Below are positions 1 to 6,395 of a stretch of 48,420 nucleotides of DNA, piece after piece (the first letter of the stretch is position 1; each line of letters starts with the position of its first letter). Source of the stretch: an uncultured Anaeroplasmataceae bacterium (GTDB taxonomy: Bacteria > Bacillota_I > Bacilli_A > Acholeplasmatales > Anaeroplasmataceae); the NCBI GenBank assembly GCA_949840955.1, contig CATKXV010000012.1, positions 1-48,420 on the forward strand. Reading direction: 5' to 3'. The notes under the pieces were generated by a model. That model was given only the letters and a program-made list of their open reading frames with translations, was not told the origin of the DNA and did not search any database. The position numbers were made by a program, and so were the translations under genes.

Positions 1-125
1 AGTAGCAAAAGAGGCAAAGACAATAGAGGCTTGAACAAAGTAAAAGCCAGCGTCTTTAGGCGCTGGTCGGTATTAAAGCCTTATAGGCTTAGTGCAAACC
101 ACCCTTTTGAAGGGTGGTTATGATT
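1..125 (+). mobile_element. Probable right end of an IS200/IS605-type element, with omega-RNA-like hairpins
   Basis: Three hairpins follow one another: CCAGCG/CGCTGG at about 47-66, AAGCC/GGCTT at about 75-89, and AACCACCC/GGGTGGTT at about 100-121. One plus-strand frame (2-34) ends VAKEAKTIEA and then stop, which would suit the tail of a TnpB transposase-like nuclease. TnpB genes of this family run straight into a structured right end that also encodes the guide (omega) RNA. The layout fits, but the tnpB body lies outside the window. A different structured RNA or a decayed element remains possible. It is the only plus-strand signal in a window that is otherwise all minus strand. Confidence 0.38.
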
Positions 126-182
126 TGGTTGATTTTAATAAAATTATATCATAAGGAAACAAAAAAATCGATAGTGAAAATG

Positions 183-208
183 AATTGTCGCGACGTGTCG
201 CGACAATT
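183..208. promoter_or_regulatory. GC-rich 26-bp palindrome, possible protein-binding site
   Basis: Two perfect 12-nt arms, AATTGTCGCGAC and GTCGCGACAATT, flank the dinucleotide GT. Each arm holds GTCGCGAC, itself a palindrome, so the site is a palindrome of palindromes. It sits alone in a very AT-rich spacer between the transposon end and the terminator at 285-318. There is no T-run, so it is not a terminator. The form suits a dimeric or tetrameric DNA-binding protein, but I cannot name one. Confidence 0.45.
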
Positions 209-284
209 ATAAAAATCAACTTTCTTAAATTTCAAAATTAATAAATATAGTCAACATTTTTTGCCTATGTATATTAAATTATAT

Positions 285-318
285 AAAGAAAAATCATCCA
301 GTATACCTTGGATGATTT
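285..318 (-). terminator. Rho-independent terminator of the 333-946 operon
   Basis: Read on the minus strand, AAATCATCCA pairs with TGGATGATTT around an 8-nt loop, and the stem runs into a T-rich tail. It lies about 15 bases after the stop of the 79-residue gene. Confidence 0.75.
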
Positions 319-332
319 TATAGGGATTTCTT

Positions 333-572
333 CTATTTTGTAGCCTTTGCTTTCGCAATACGTGCTTCAGCTGCTTCTTTTCTAGCATTAGCATTCTGTA
401 TTTGTTCTTCCCGCTTTTTTTGAATCAATGCTTGCTGCTCCTTTGGCTTTAGTCTAGCCTCAGCCCAGCTTGCTTTAGCCTCTGCTCTTGCAGCTTCAAA
501 ATTAGCCTTATCCACCTGATGCTGTGCCTTAGCACTTTCCTTCATATCCCGAAATGGATGAAAATTTGACAT
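333..572 (-). CDS. Small charged, alanine-rich helical protein, function unknown
   Basis: The product has 79 residues and no membrane segment or signal peptide. It is rich in Ala, Lys, Glu and Gln, with heptad-like spacing that predicts one long helix or coiled coil. The N-terminus (MSNFHPFRDMKESAKAQHQV) looks specific, while the rest is low-complexity A/K/E/R. AAAGGAG lies 9 bases before the ATG. The gene starts 17 bases after the stop of the two-helix membrane protein at 590-946, so the two are almost surely co-transcribed from the promoter at 975-1003. That makes it a candidate member of the regulon of the two-component system at 4527-6247. I do not recognise a function. Confidence 0.75.
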   Translation of the reverse strand: MSNFHPFRDMKESAKAQHQVDKANFEAARAEAKASWAEARLKPKEQQALIQKKREEQIQNANARKEAAEARIAKAKATK

Positions 573-589
573 AGGCTTGCACTCCTTTC

Positions 590-946
590 TTATTGGTTTA
601 ACACTTCATTGCTTAAAGCTACGATTTGCTCAGAATACTTTAGCTTACGTGACCTTAAAACAACCTTATAAATCGTATAGGTTATCGACATCATAAGAAT
701 ACCCATAAGTCCTATAACAATGCCCAATGCCATACCATAGGATAAGGTATCCCCAATAACCTGCATTGCTAGACACATTCCTGTTCCTAAAAGCAATGTT
801 CCAGCACTTCCTAATATATAAGCAAGAACTTGGGCAGGGCACTTTACCTTTTTGTCTAATTGACGAATTTCGTCTACTTTGGAAAAGTCTTCCGGTTCAT
901 ATTGCTTTTGAATTTGTTCTACATACTTTCTTTTTTTTGTTTCCAT
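590..946 (-). CDS. Small two-helix membrane protein, paralogue of the 4136-4525 product
   Basis: 118 residues. A charged cytoplasmic N-terminus of about 35 residues holds the motif EIRQLDKKVK. Two hydrophobic helices (about 39-64 and 71-94) follow, then a short tail ending in SEQIVALSNEVLNQ. The 4136-4525 product has the same plan and the matching motifs LRQLDAKVR and KDEILTLSNELLNEN, so the two are paralogues. I recall relatives beside two-component systems in clostridia, sometimes labelled dihydropteridine reductase; nothing here supports that label. The promoter upstream carries four 11-nt phased repeats also found before the response regulator gene. An envelope-stress role is only inference. 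Confidence 0.8.
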   Translation of the reverse strand: METKKRKYVEQIQKQYEPEDFSKVDEIRQLDKKVKCPAQVLAYILGSAGTLLLGTGMCLAMQVIGDTLSYGMALGIVIGLMGILMMSITYTIYKVVLRSRKLKYSEQIVALSNEVLNQ

Positions 947-974
947 TTTATCTTTCTCCTTTTTTTATATTTAT

Positions 975-980
975 ATTATA
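975..980 (-). promoter_or_regulatory. Promoter -10 of the 333-946 operon
   Basis: TATAAT on the minus strand, about 30 bases before the ATG at 946. Seventeen bases further upstream the hexamer is GTAAAG, a poor -35. This fits a promoter that needs an activator bound at the repeats upstream. Confidence 0.6.
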
Positions 981-1010
981 AAAAAGAAGTGTTAAAGCTT
1001 TACAAAAAAA

Positions 1011-1052
1011 ATGTATAAGTTTTGTATAAGTTTTGTTAAATTTTTGTTATAA
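1011..1052. promoter_or_regulatory. Four 11-nt phased repeats, likely response-regulator binding array
   Basis: On the plus strand the core TTGTATAAG or TTGTTAAA recurs with its G at 1013, 1024, 1035 and 1046, exactly 11 bases apart. A further GTTAAA has its G at 991, also in phase (22 bases). On the minus strand this reads TTATACA/TTAACA with 4-5 base gaps, the form of binding sites used by OmpR/PhoB-family regulators such as Bacillus PhoP. The same array lies upstream of the response regulator gene (6304-6332). Confidence 0.65.
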
Positions 1053-1078
1053 AAAAGGCTTAGCATAAGCCAAGCCTT
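1049..1078 (-). terminator. Rho-independent terminator after the 1077-1850 gene
   Basis: On the minus strand AAGGCTT pairs with AAGCCTT, extended by an inner GC pair, followed by TTTTTT. The upstream arm overlaps the stop codon. It partly overlaps the phased repeats of the next operon. Confidence 0.7.
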
Positions 1079-1850
1079 AATTCATAATCTTTAGTAAGCC
1101 CTCTGTTTTAATCATAAATCTATAAGTATCCTCAATGAGCATATCTAAAATCCATTCTTCTATGTCTTCATTGTAAAGATGCTCAACAACCTTTAACTCC
1201 TTAGATAATATATATGTATCACGACCAGCAAATATATAAAATTGCTCTTTGTAATATTTGACTTTTTGAGCAGCACGAATATGAACACCTAACTCATTAA
1301 AAGTATAATACTTTTTTTCTATAAAATCAAATAGTCCAAAAAAATCGTAACAATATTTTCTAGATATTCTTTGCAATGGACCAATTTTATATGCTGTTTT
1401 TTCTACTTCATTCAAAGAAAAATCAGATACATTCAAAGTCACTAAAGAAACTTCTTTTGGTTCATCATCAATCTCCTCTTCTATCATAAGCAATTTATCT
1501 TGCTGAATAGAGCAAAGAATAGCTAAAGAAAAACGATTAAAAGCTTTAGATGTTATTTCTTTCGTTTTCAAGTCGATTTTAAATAATGTGAATTGCTTTG
1601 TATCTAAATTCGTATTTGAAGCAAAAATATATAACTTGGTTTCATCGTAAATAAAATTAGAACTGGAAGATTTCATTCCCAACTCAATATTCATATAAAG
1701 CCTAAAATCTTTGATCGAATAAGGATGTTTGATATCAAGAACTTTGTAAAGCTTTTTAATCTCCTTATCAAAAATCATGATTTCCTTTTCGCAAAGCAAA
1801 TAGGTATTACAAGAATCTGTGTATAAACTTGTTCCATTTTTCTTTTTCAT
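1077..1850 (-). CDS. Hypothetical protein, possible beta-propeller-like fold
   Basis: 257 residues from the chosen ATG at 1850, which has AAAGGA 8 bases upstream. An in-frame start at 1919 would add 23 residues but has no ribosome site. There is no signal peptide or membrane helix. The chain is rich in short alternating hydrophobic stretches (for example TKLYIFASN, TFNELGVHI, EQFYIFAGRDTYILSK), which suggests repeated beta strands as in a small propeller. I recognise no family. It lies 96 bases after the fic stop with no clear terminator between, so it may be co-expressed with fic. A Fic target or partner role is speculation. Confidence 0.65.
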   Translation of the reverse strand: MKKKNGTSLYTDSCNTYLLCEKEIMIFDKEIKKLYKVLDIKHPYSIKDFRLYMNIELGMKSSSSNFIYDETKLYIFASNTNLDTKQFTLFKIDLKTKEITSKAFNRFSLAILCSIQQDKLLMIEEEIDDEPKEVSLVTLNVSDFSLNEVEKTAYKIGPLQRISRKYCYDFFGLFDFIEKKYYTFNELGVHIRAAQKVKYYKEQFYIFAGRDTYILSKELKVVEHLYNEDIEEWILDMLIEDTYRFMIKTEGLLKIMN

Positions 1851-1946
1851 TTTTCCCATCCTTTGACTGTAAAATTCATTAAGAAAAAATATTGAGCAAA
1901 ATACTTTTATTCCTTTCATTGCTGTATAAACTTGAGTTTTACTATT

Positions 1947-3185
1947 TTATTTTAATTCATACTGAATCACATCTTCATTCAAAAGAAAGATTTTTTCTCT
2001 TTTCGAATTCGATTTAGATATTAATATATTTAATTTCAAAAAATGATTTAATATCTTAAGTGCTCCTTGCTTGGTAATATGTAAATTACAAAATTCTATG
2101 AATCCTTTATAATTAAACCAACCTTTTTTCTTATTTACTATTATTTTTTTTAAGTAATGTGCTTCAGTACCAGTAATGGACTCTCCAAGCAATGCCAAAT
2201 CTTCTTTAATTGCTGTAACATTCTTATAGACCAAATAATACCGGTTAGCAAGTTGACATAGATATATAAAGAAATATGTTAAATCATTATGAGAATTCCT
2301 TGTATTGTCTATTGCTCTATAATAATTATTTTTATCATCATTTATTGCCTCACTAATATAGGTTGGTAATATTTCAGCTTTTTCCATCAGTAAACTAATC
2401 CATAATGAAACCATTCTAGCAGTTCTACCATTAAAATCCATATATGGATGAATATATAAAATATAATAATGAGCAATAAATGGCAATAGCATAGATAAAT
2501 GCATCTTGTTGCCATTTAAATTATCATTTATAAAATCAAATAATGAGTTCATACACTCATCTATTTCATCAACTTTGCAACCATCATGGCCTCCTACTTC
2601 AACCATTTCCTCTCTATAATATCCTTTTAATTCATCTTCTTTTTTTAAAGAGTTCTGACTTAACAGATGATATAGCTTCAATAAATTTTCCTTGCTAAAA
2701 TTTGGTTTTGAGGAAATAAACTTATACCCTTGAATCATGTTAAAAATAATTTGCTCATTTGTATCATTTGCTTTTTGAGATTCCATTATTTCTAATATCT
2801 TTTTTCTAGTTGTATGAACACCTTCTATTTTCAAACTCCCATCTAATTCAGAAGCAATTCTAGATAAAATCATTTCACCATAATTTTCGGTTACTATTGT
2901 GCTATTTTTATTTTCAATATCATTTAAAAAGAAATAATTATAATCAGCTATGGAATTCAGCAATTCAGAAGCATCATAATAAAATATTTTCTTAGAGTTA
3001 AAAGATTTTAGAGGTAATTCATGCTTAAATTTAGATAAATAGTCTTCTTTAAAGGTTAAATATTCATTCAATTCCGAATTGGAAAGCAAAAAGCCATATT
3101 TTTTATTCATTCTTATGTCTTCGCTCGTATAATAATGCTTTTCTCTTAGTGCAGAAATAAGAATATTTTCATATTTTGAATTCAT
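1947..3185 (-). CDS. Fic-family protein, class II self-inhibited, with C-terminal winged helix
   Basis: 412 residues. Fic enzymes move AMP or another nucleotide part onto protein hydroxyls. The core motif is present as H246-PYMDFNGR-TAR, with the usual small residue before NGR replaced by Phe251 (HxFxDxNGRxxR form). The inhibitory motif S/TxxxE(G/N) is at S117-LKIEG before the core, which makes this class II: Glu121 would block ATP until released. The last 70 or so residues (from TEAHYLKKIIV) look like a winged helix, so the protein may bind DNA. I chose the ATG at 3185 because the next in-frame ATG upstream (3209) overlaps the -10 of a consensus promoter and cannot be in the message. Confidence 0.88.
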   Translation of the reverse strand: MNSKYENILISALREKHYYTSEDIRMNKKYGFLLSNSELNEYLTFKEDYLSKFKHELPLKSFNSKKIFYYDASELLNSIADYNYFFLNDIENKNSTIVTENYGEMILSRIASELDGSLKIEGVHTTRKKILEIMESQKANDTNEQIIFNMIQGYKFISSKPNFSKENLLKLYHLLSQNSLKKEDELKGYYREEMVEVGGHDGCKVDEIDECMNSLFDFINDNLNGNKMHLSMLLPFIAHYYILYIHPYMDFNGRTARMVSLWISLLMEKAEILPTYISEAINDDKNNYYRAIDNTRNSHNDLTYFFIYLCQLANRYYLVYKNVTAIKEDLALLGESITGTEAHYLKKIIVNKKKGWFNYKGFIEFCNLHITKQGALKILNHFLKLNILISKSNSKREKIFLLNEDVIQYELK

Positions 3186-3207
3186 ACTATCAGTCTTCCT
3201 TTTTTTC

Positions 3208-3236
3208 ATTATAAACCTCATCGTAAACTTTGTCAA
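3208..3236 (-). promoter_or_regulatory. Consensus sigma-A promoter of fic
   Basis: TTGACA at 3231-3236 and TATAAT at 3208-3213 with a 17-base spacer, a perfect match to the vegetative consensus. Transcription would start near 3201, leaving a leader of about 16 bases that holds AAAGGA before the ATG at 3185. Such a strong promoter suggests that repression is the control step. Confidence 0.85.
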
Positions 3237-3263
3237 GAAAGTATTGTAAACTTAATCGTAAAC
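3208..3263. repeat. Two copies of a 21-nt repeat pair over and upstream of the fic promoter
   Basis: On the minus strand GTTTACGAT occurs at the start of each copy and GTTTA(C/T)AAT 12 bases later. The copies span 3243-3263 and 3208-3228, start 35 bases apart and differ at only 3 of 21 positions. The downstream copy covers the spacer and the -10; the upstream copy lies just beyond the -35. This is the pattern of an operator with two sites, most simply bound by the winged helix of Fic itself. Confidence 0.65.
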
Positions 3264-3290
3264 CAGTTATACTTTGTGGATTTCCAAATA

Positions 3291-3319
3291 ATAAAAAAGC
3301 CCAATTCCAAGAACTGAGC
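3291..3319 (-). terminator. Rho-independent terminator of the alarmone synthetase gene
   Basis: On the minus strand GCTCAGTTC pairs with GAATTGGGC (with G-U pairs) around TTG, followed by TTTTTT. It separates this operon from fic. Confidence 0.7.
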
Positions 3320-3322
3320 AAT

Positions 3323-4075
3323 TTATCCGATAGGCATATCCAATTTTTTAAATTTATCCAGTAAAATATCTTCCTCTGTAGGCTCCTTTGCCGCTTGATC
3401 TATTTTTATGCGAAGCTTCAGCATTTTTTCATCCGTTGCTGAGATTACATCCGCACATTCCTTTAATTCATTACAAATGGAAGCTTGGTTTTCTATTTCT
3501 TTTTTATATTTGAGTTGATGCTCCAGGCTTGCCCAAAAATCCATTGCTATGGTACGAATTTGCACCTCTACTTTCACATTTTTCTTATGCTCTGCAAAAA
3601 ATACAGGTACCTCAACAATTAAATGTAGGCTTCTATATCCATTGGGTTTCGGATTTTTTATATAATCCTTTCTTTTTATCAAGGTGATATCATCCTGTTG
3701 AATCAACGCATCGGCAATCTTATATATATCATCAATATACGAGCATACAACTCGTATTCCTGCAACATCATGGATATTTTCTATGACACTTTCTAGGGTA
3801 ATATCATAATTATGACGAGTTAATTTATCAAGAATACTTTCTAGGCTTTTTAATCGAGTATGAATTGAATTGATTGGATTTCTTTTATATAACAAATTAA
3901 AATCTGTATCTAAGATTTCAAATTTTGTTCTTATCTCCTTTAAAGCACATATATACATCATCTGTAATTCCTTAAATTGTACCATAGACCACATAATCTT
4001 TTTTGTTTTATTAATGATATGACTCGGTTCCTTTATACCAACCCACATTTTTTGGATATCCTCATCCTCTACCAT
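3323..4075 (-). CDS. Small alarmone synthetase (RelQ/YjbM-type GTP pyrophosphokinase)
   Basis: 250 residues. It makes (p)ppGpp-type alarmones from GTP/GDP and ATP in the cytoplasm. The RelA/SpoT synthetase domain covers most of the chain: DVAGIRVVCSYIDDIYKIAD, then KRKDYIKNPKPNGYRSLHLI, then VEVQIRTIAMDFWASLEHQLKYK, all hallmark blocks. There is no HD hydrolase domain and no TGS or ACT domain, so it is a single-function synthetase. I chose the ATG at 4075 because AAGGAG lies 10 bases upstream; the GTG at 4084 would sit on the ribosome site. It follows the small membrane protein gene by 60 bases with no clear terminator, so it may share the two-component operon transcript. Confidence 0.9.
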   Translation of the reverse strand: MVEDEDIQKMWVGIKEPSHIINKTKKIMWSMVQFKELQMMYICALKEIRTKFEILDTDFNLLYKRNPINSIHTRLKSLESILDKLTRHNYDITLESVIENIHDVAGIRVVCSYIDDIYKIADALIQQDDITLIKRKDYIKNPKPNGYRSLHLIVEVPVFFAEHKKNVKVEVQIRTIAMDFWASLEHQLKYKKEIENQASICNELKECADVISATDEKMLKLRIKIDQAAKEPTEEDILLDKFKKLDMPIG

Positions 4076-4135
4076 TAGTATCACACTCCTTTATATTCTA
4101 TTCTACCATAAGAAGGTTAAAAATAATAACCTAAA

Positions 4136-4525
4136 TCAATTCTCATTTAATAATTCGTTAGAAAGGGTTAGTATTTCATCCTTATATTTCTTTTTTTGGA
4201 GCTCTAATACCTTATTAAATAAAGGATAGGCAAAAGCCATTGGAAGGAGTCCAACTCCAGCAACAATGCTTCCCCAGATAAATAATTCCCAAACCAAGGC
4301 CATAGACATACCTAGACCAAAGATTAGAATCCCTATAACCCCTATCGTTATTCCAATTATTTTAGCTCTGTTTCTTACCTTGGCATCTAGCTGTCGAAGT
4401 CTTTCTAGCTTCTGGGTATTATCATTAGAGGATAAATATCTTCTTCGGATATCTTCTACTTCCTTTCGTTCCTTTTCTGTAGGTGCAGAATACGTATAAT
4501 TGAATTTATTATCTTGCTGATTCAT
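4136..4525 (-). CDS. Small two-helix membrane protein, third gene of the two-component operon
   Basis: 129 residues. A charged N-terminus (to about residue 52) contains LRQLDAKVRNRAK; two hydrophobic helices follow (about 53-75 and 80-104), then KDEILTLSNELLNEN. It is a paralogue of the 118-residue product at 590-946. The ATG comes one base after the histidine kinase stop, so translation is coupled. A small membrane protein made with a kinase often acts as a sensor accessory or feedback modulator; that is inference. Its twin is controlled by a promoter with the same phased repeats. Confidence 0.82.
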   Translation of the reverse strand: MNQQDNKFNYTYSAPTEKERKEVEDIRRRYLSSNDNTQKLERLRQLDAKVRNRAKIIGITIGVIGILIFGLGMSMALVWELFIWGSIVAGVGLLPMAFAYPLFNKVLELQKKKYKDEILTLSNELLNEN

Positions 4526-4526
4526 T

Positions 4527-5579
4527 TTAGTTTCCTCCTTGCTCCAAATCTAAACATACCGTAAAGGTTGTCCCTATTCCCACTTGACTTTCTACTGTAA
4601 TTTTTCCACCCATAACATCAATCACTTTTTTTACTAAGGCAAGTCCAAGGCCATTTCCTTCTTGGGTATGAGAGGTATCCCCTTGATAAAATTTTTCAAA
4701 AATATGCTCTCCAATTTCATTAGAAATACCACATCCATGATCCTCTATTTGAACAATTGCCTTATTCAGCTTCCTTTTTAATGAAACACGAATGAGCCCA
4801 TTGGTATTAGAAAACTTAATAGCATTAGATAAAAGATTATTCCATACAATTTCTAAATACATTGGACAGGTTACCATCTCAATTTCTTCTAAATCACATT
4901 CTAATGTGATACTTTTATTCTCCATAAATTCCTCAAAGGAAAGAATGCTTTCTGTAAGCATTTCATCAAGCCGGATTTTTTCATATTCTAAGGAAAGCTC
5001 TTGATTTTCTAATTTATTGAGCTTTAATATATTGGTAATCAGCTCGGTCAATCTTTTAGAGGTTTGAACCAATGTTTGAGTATAATTCCTTTTTGTATTT
5101 TCATCTAACGTGGGATTTTGTAAGGAAATCGCATAATTTTGAATAATAGAAAGTGGTGTTTTTAGCTCATGAGAAACATTGGAGATAAAGTCCTGATGCA
5201 ACACCTCTGTTTTAGAAAGCTCACTTGTCATTTTATTTAAATTTTCTTTTATAAAATCAAACTCATTGTACTTTTTATAGCTATGGTTTACCTTTAATCT
5301 TATTGAAAAATCGCCAGATGAAATTTTATCCGTAGCCTGTAATATATCCTTAACCGGTCGGTCAACAGTTATTTTTCTTCTAAAATAATCAATTAATGTT
5401 GCCAACAAGGTTAAAAAACCAATAGCAACTAGCATAACTAAGACAAGGATAAAGGGATTTTTTGTTTTTTGAATTACAGCATTATAAATCCCTATACCAA
5501 AGCCAACACTCACTGAAATTGTTAAAAAGAACAATCCTGCACCTAAAAGAGTTGAAAGTATTTTTCTTTCCTTTCTCAT
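4527..5579 (-). CDS. Membrane sensor histidine kinase
   Basis: 350 residues. Two membrane helices (about 10-32 and 42-64) are joined by only about ten residues, so there is almost no outside sensor domain: an intramembrane-sensing layout. A HAMP-like region follows (about 65-120), then HisKA with phospho-acceptor His137 in SNVSHELKTPLS, and the ATPase domain with N box NNLLSNAIKFS, G1 DHGCGI and G2 GNGLGLALVKK. The start overlaps the response regulator stop by 4 bases (ATGA). Kinases of this build often sense envelope or antimicrobial-peptide stress; the signal here is unknown. Confidence 0.92.
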   Translation of the reverse strand: MRKERKILSTLLGAGLFFLTISVSVGFGIGIYNAVIQKTKNPFILVLVMLVAIGFLTLLATLIDYFRRKITVDRPVKDILQATDKISSGDFSIRLKVNHSYKKYNEFDFIKENLNKMTSELSKTEVLHQDFISNVSHELKTPLSIIQNYAISLQNPTLDENTKRNYTQTLVQTSKRLTELITNILKLNKLENQELSLEYEKIRLDEMLTESILSFEEFMENKSITLECDLEEIEMVTCPMYLEIVWNNLLSNAIKFSNTNGLIRVSLKRKLNKAIVQIEDHGCGISNEIGEHIFEKFYQGDTSHTQEGNGLGLALVKKVIDVMGGKITVESQVGIGTTFTVCLDLEQGGN

Positions 5580-6247
5580 TTTAAAATCGCCTTATATCCA
5601 AGACCATGCACCGTAACAATTTCAAAGCCAGTGCATTCCTTTGTTTTTTCTCTAAGCTTAGCCATATAGACATCCACTGTTCTAGATGTAGCAGAGGAAT
5701 CATAGTCCCAAAATTCTACCATAAGCTGTGCTCTAGTAAAGGTTCTTTTAGGAAAGGATAATAGTTTAAAAAGCAAGTCAAATTCTTTTACTGTAAGAGG
5801 GATCTCCTCTTGATTCATATACGCTGTATGCTCCTCCTGATTCATTCTTAAATTTCCTGCCACCAATTCCTTACATCGTGCAATATTAGCTCTTCTCAGC
5901 AGGGCTTCAATTCGTAGAATCAATAGATCCATATCAAATGGCTTAACCACATAATCATCTATCCCTAATTTATATCCTACCTGCTTTGAGGGCTTATCAT
6001 CTAGTGCTGTCATAAATAAAATAGGAATTTTATCATCCATTTGTCGAATACTTCGGGTCAGCTCAAAGCCATCCATTTGAGGCATCATAATATCGGTTAA
6101 TATTAAATCTATATCCTTATTTTCAAATACCCTTAAGGCCTCTTTTCCATTAAAGCAAGGCTCCACTGCATATCCTTTTTCTATAAGACAGGAATAAACT
6201 AAACTATTTAAGGCTTTATCATCCTCTACTAATAAAATCTGAACCAT
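5576..6247 (-). CDS. OmpR/PhoB-family response regulator
   Basis: 223 residues from the ATG at 6247, which has AAAGGAG upstream; an in-frame start at 6301 lies upstream of the -10 and is rejected. The receiver domain carries the acidic pair ED at 8-9, phospho-acceptor Asp52 in LILTDIMMPQMDG and the conserved Lys in VVKPFD. The C-terminal winged helix ends with TVDVYMAKLREK and IVTVHGLGYKAI, typical of the OmpR family. It is first in the operon with its kinase and a small membrane protein. The promoter carries phased repeats that this class of regulator binds, so positive autoregulation is likely. Confidence 0.94.
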   Translation of the reverse strand: MVQILLVEDDKALNSLVYSCLIEKGYAVEPCFNGKEALRVFENKDIDLILTDIMMPQMDGFELTRSIRQMDDKIPILFMTALDDKPSKQVGYKLGIDDYVVKPFDMDLLILRIEALLRRANIARCKELVAGNLRMNQEEHTAYMNQEEIPLTVKEFDLLFKLLSFPKRTFTRAQLMVEFWDYDSSATSRTVDVYMAKLREKTKECTGFEIVTVHGLGYKAILK

Positions 6248-6277
6248 AGTGAATCTCCTTTTTTTACAATTTATTTT

Positions 6278-6283
6278 ATTATA
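6278..6283 (-). promoter_or_regulatory. Promoter -10 of the two-component operon
   Basis: TATAAT on the minus strand, 30 bases before the ATG. The position for a -35 (6301-6306) reads ACAAAA, far from consensus, and abuts the phased repeats, as at activator-dependent promoters. Confidence 0.6.
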
Positions 6284-6303
6284 GCATGGTCTTATTAGCA
6301 TTT

Positions 6304-6332
6304 TGTATAAAAAATGTTAAAATTTTGTTAAA
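6304..6332. promoter_or_regulatory. Three 11-nt phased repeats before the response regulator gene
   Basis: On the plus strand TGTATAA, TGTTAAA and TGTTAAA have their G at 6305, 6316 and 6327, exactly 11 bases apart. On the minus strand this reads TTTAACA-N4-TTTAACA-N4-TTATACA. The nearest repeat lies 22 bases from the -10; in the 333-946 promoter it lies 33 bases away, a difference of exactly one period. Confidence 0.65.
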
Positions 6333-6347
6333 CCCTGTATTATCACT

Positions 6348-6389
6348 AAAAAAAGGCCTATAAAACGGGATACCCCATTCTATAAGCCC
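6348..6389 (-). terminator. Strong rho-independent terminator of the amino-sugar operon
   Basis: On the minus strand a 16-bp stem (GGGCTTATAGAATGGG with CCCGTTTTATAGGCCT, four G-U pairs) closes a GTAT loop and is followed by a T-run. It ends the operon after the ABC ATPase gene. Confidence 0.9.
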
Positions 6390-6395
6390 TAAACT

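Noticed and set aside
100-121. Hairpin AACCACCC/GGGTGGTT taken as a terminator
   Set aside because: No T-run follows on either strand; it fits better as part of a transposon end.
3186-3236. Longer Fic start (MTKFTMRF or MKKRKTDS)
   Set aside because: These codons lie in the promoter itself; the ATG at 3209 is part of the -10.
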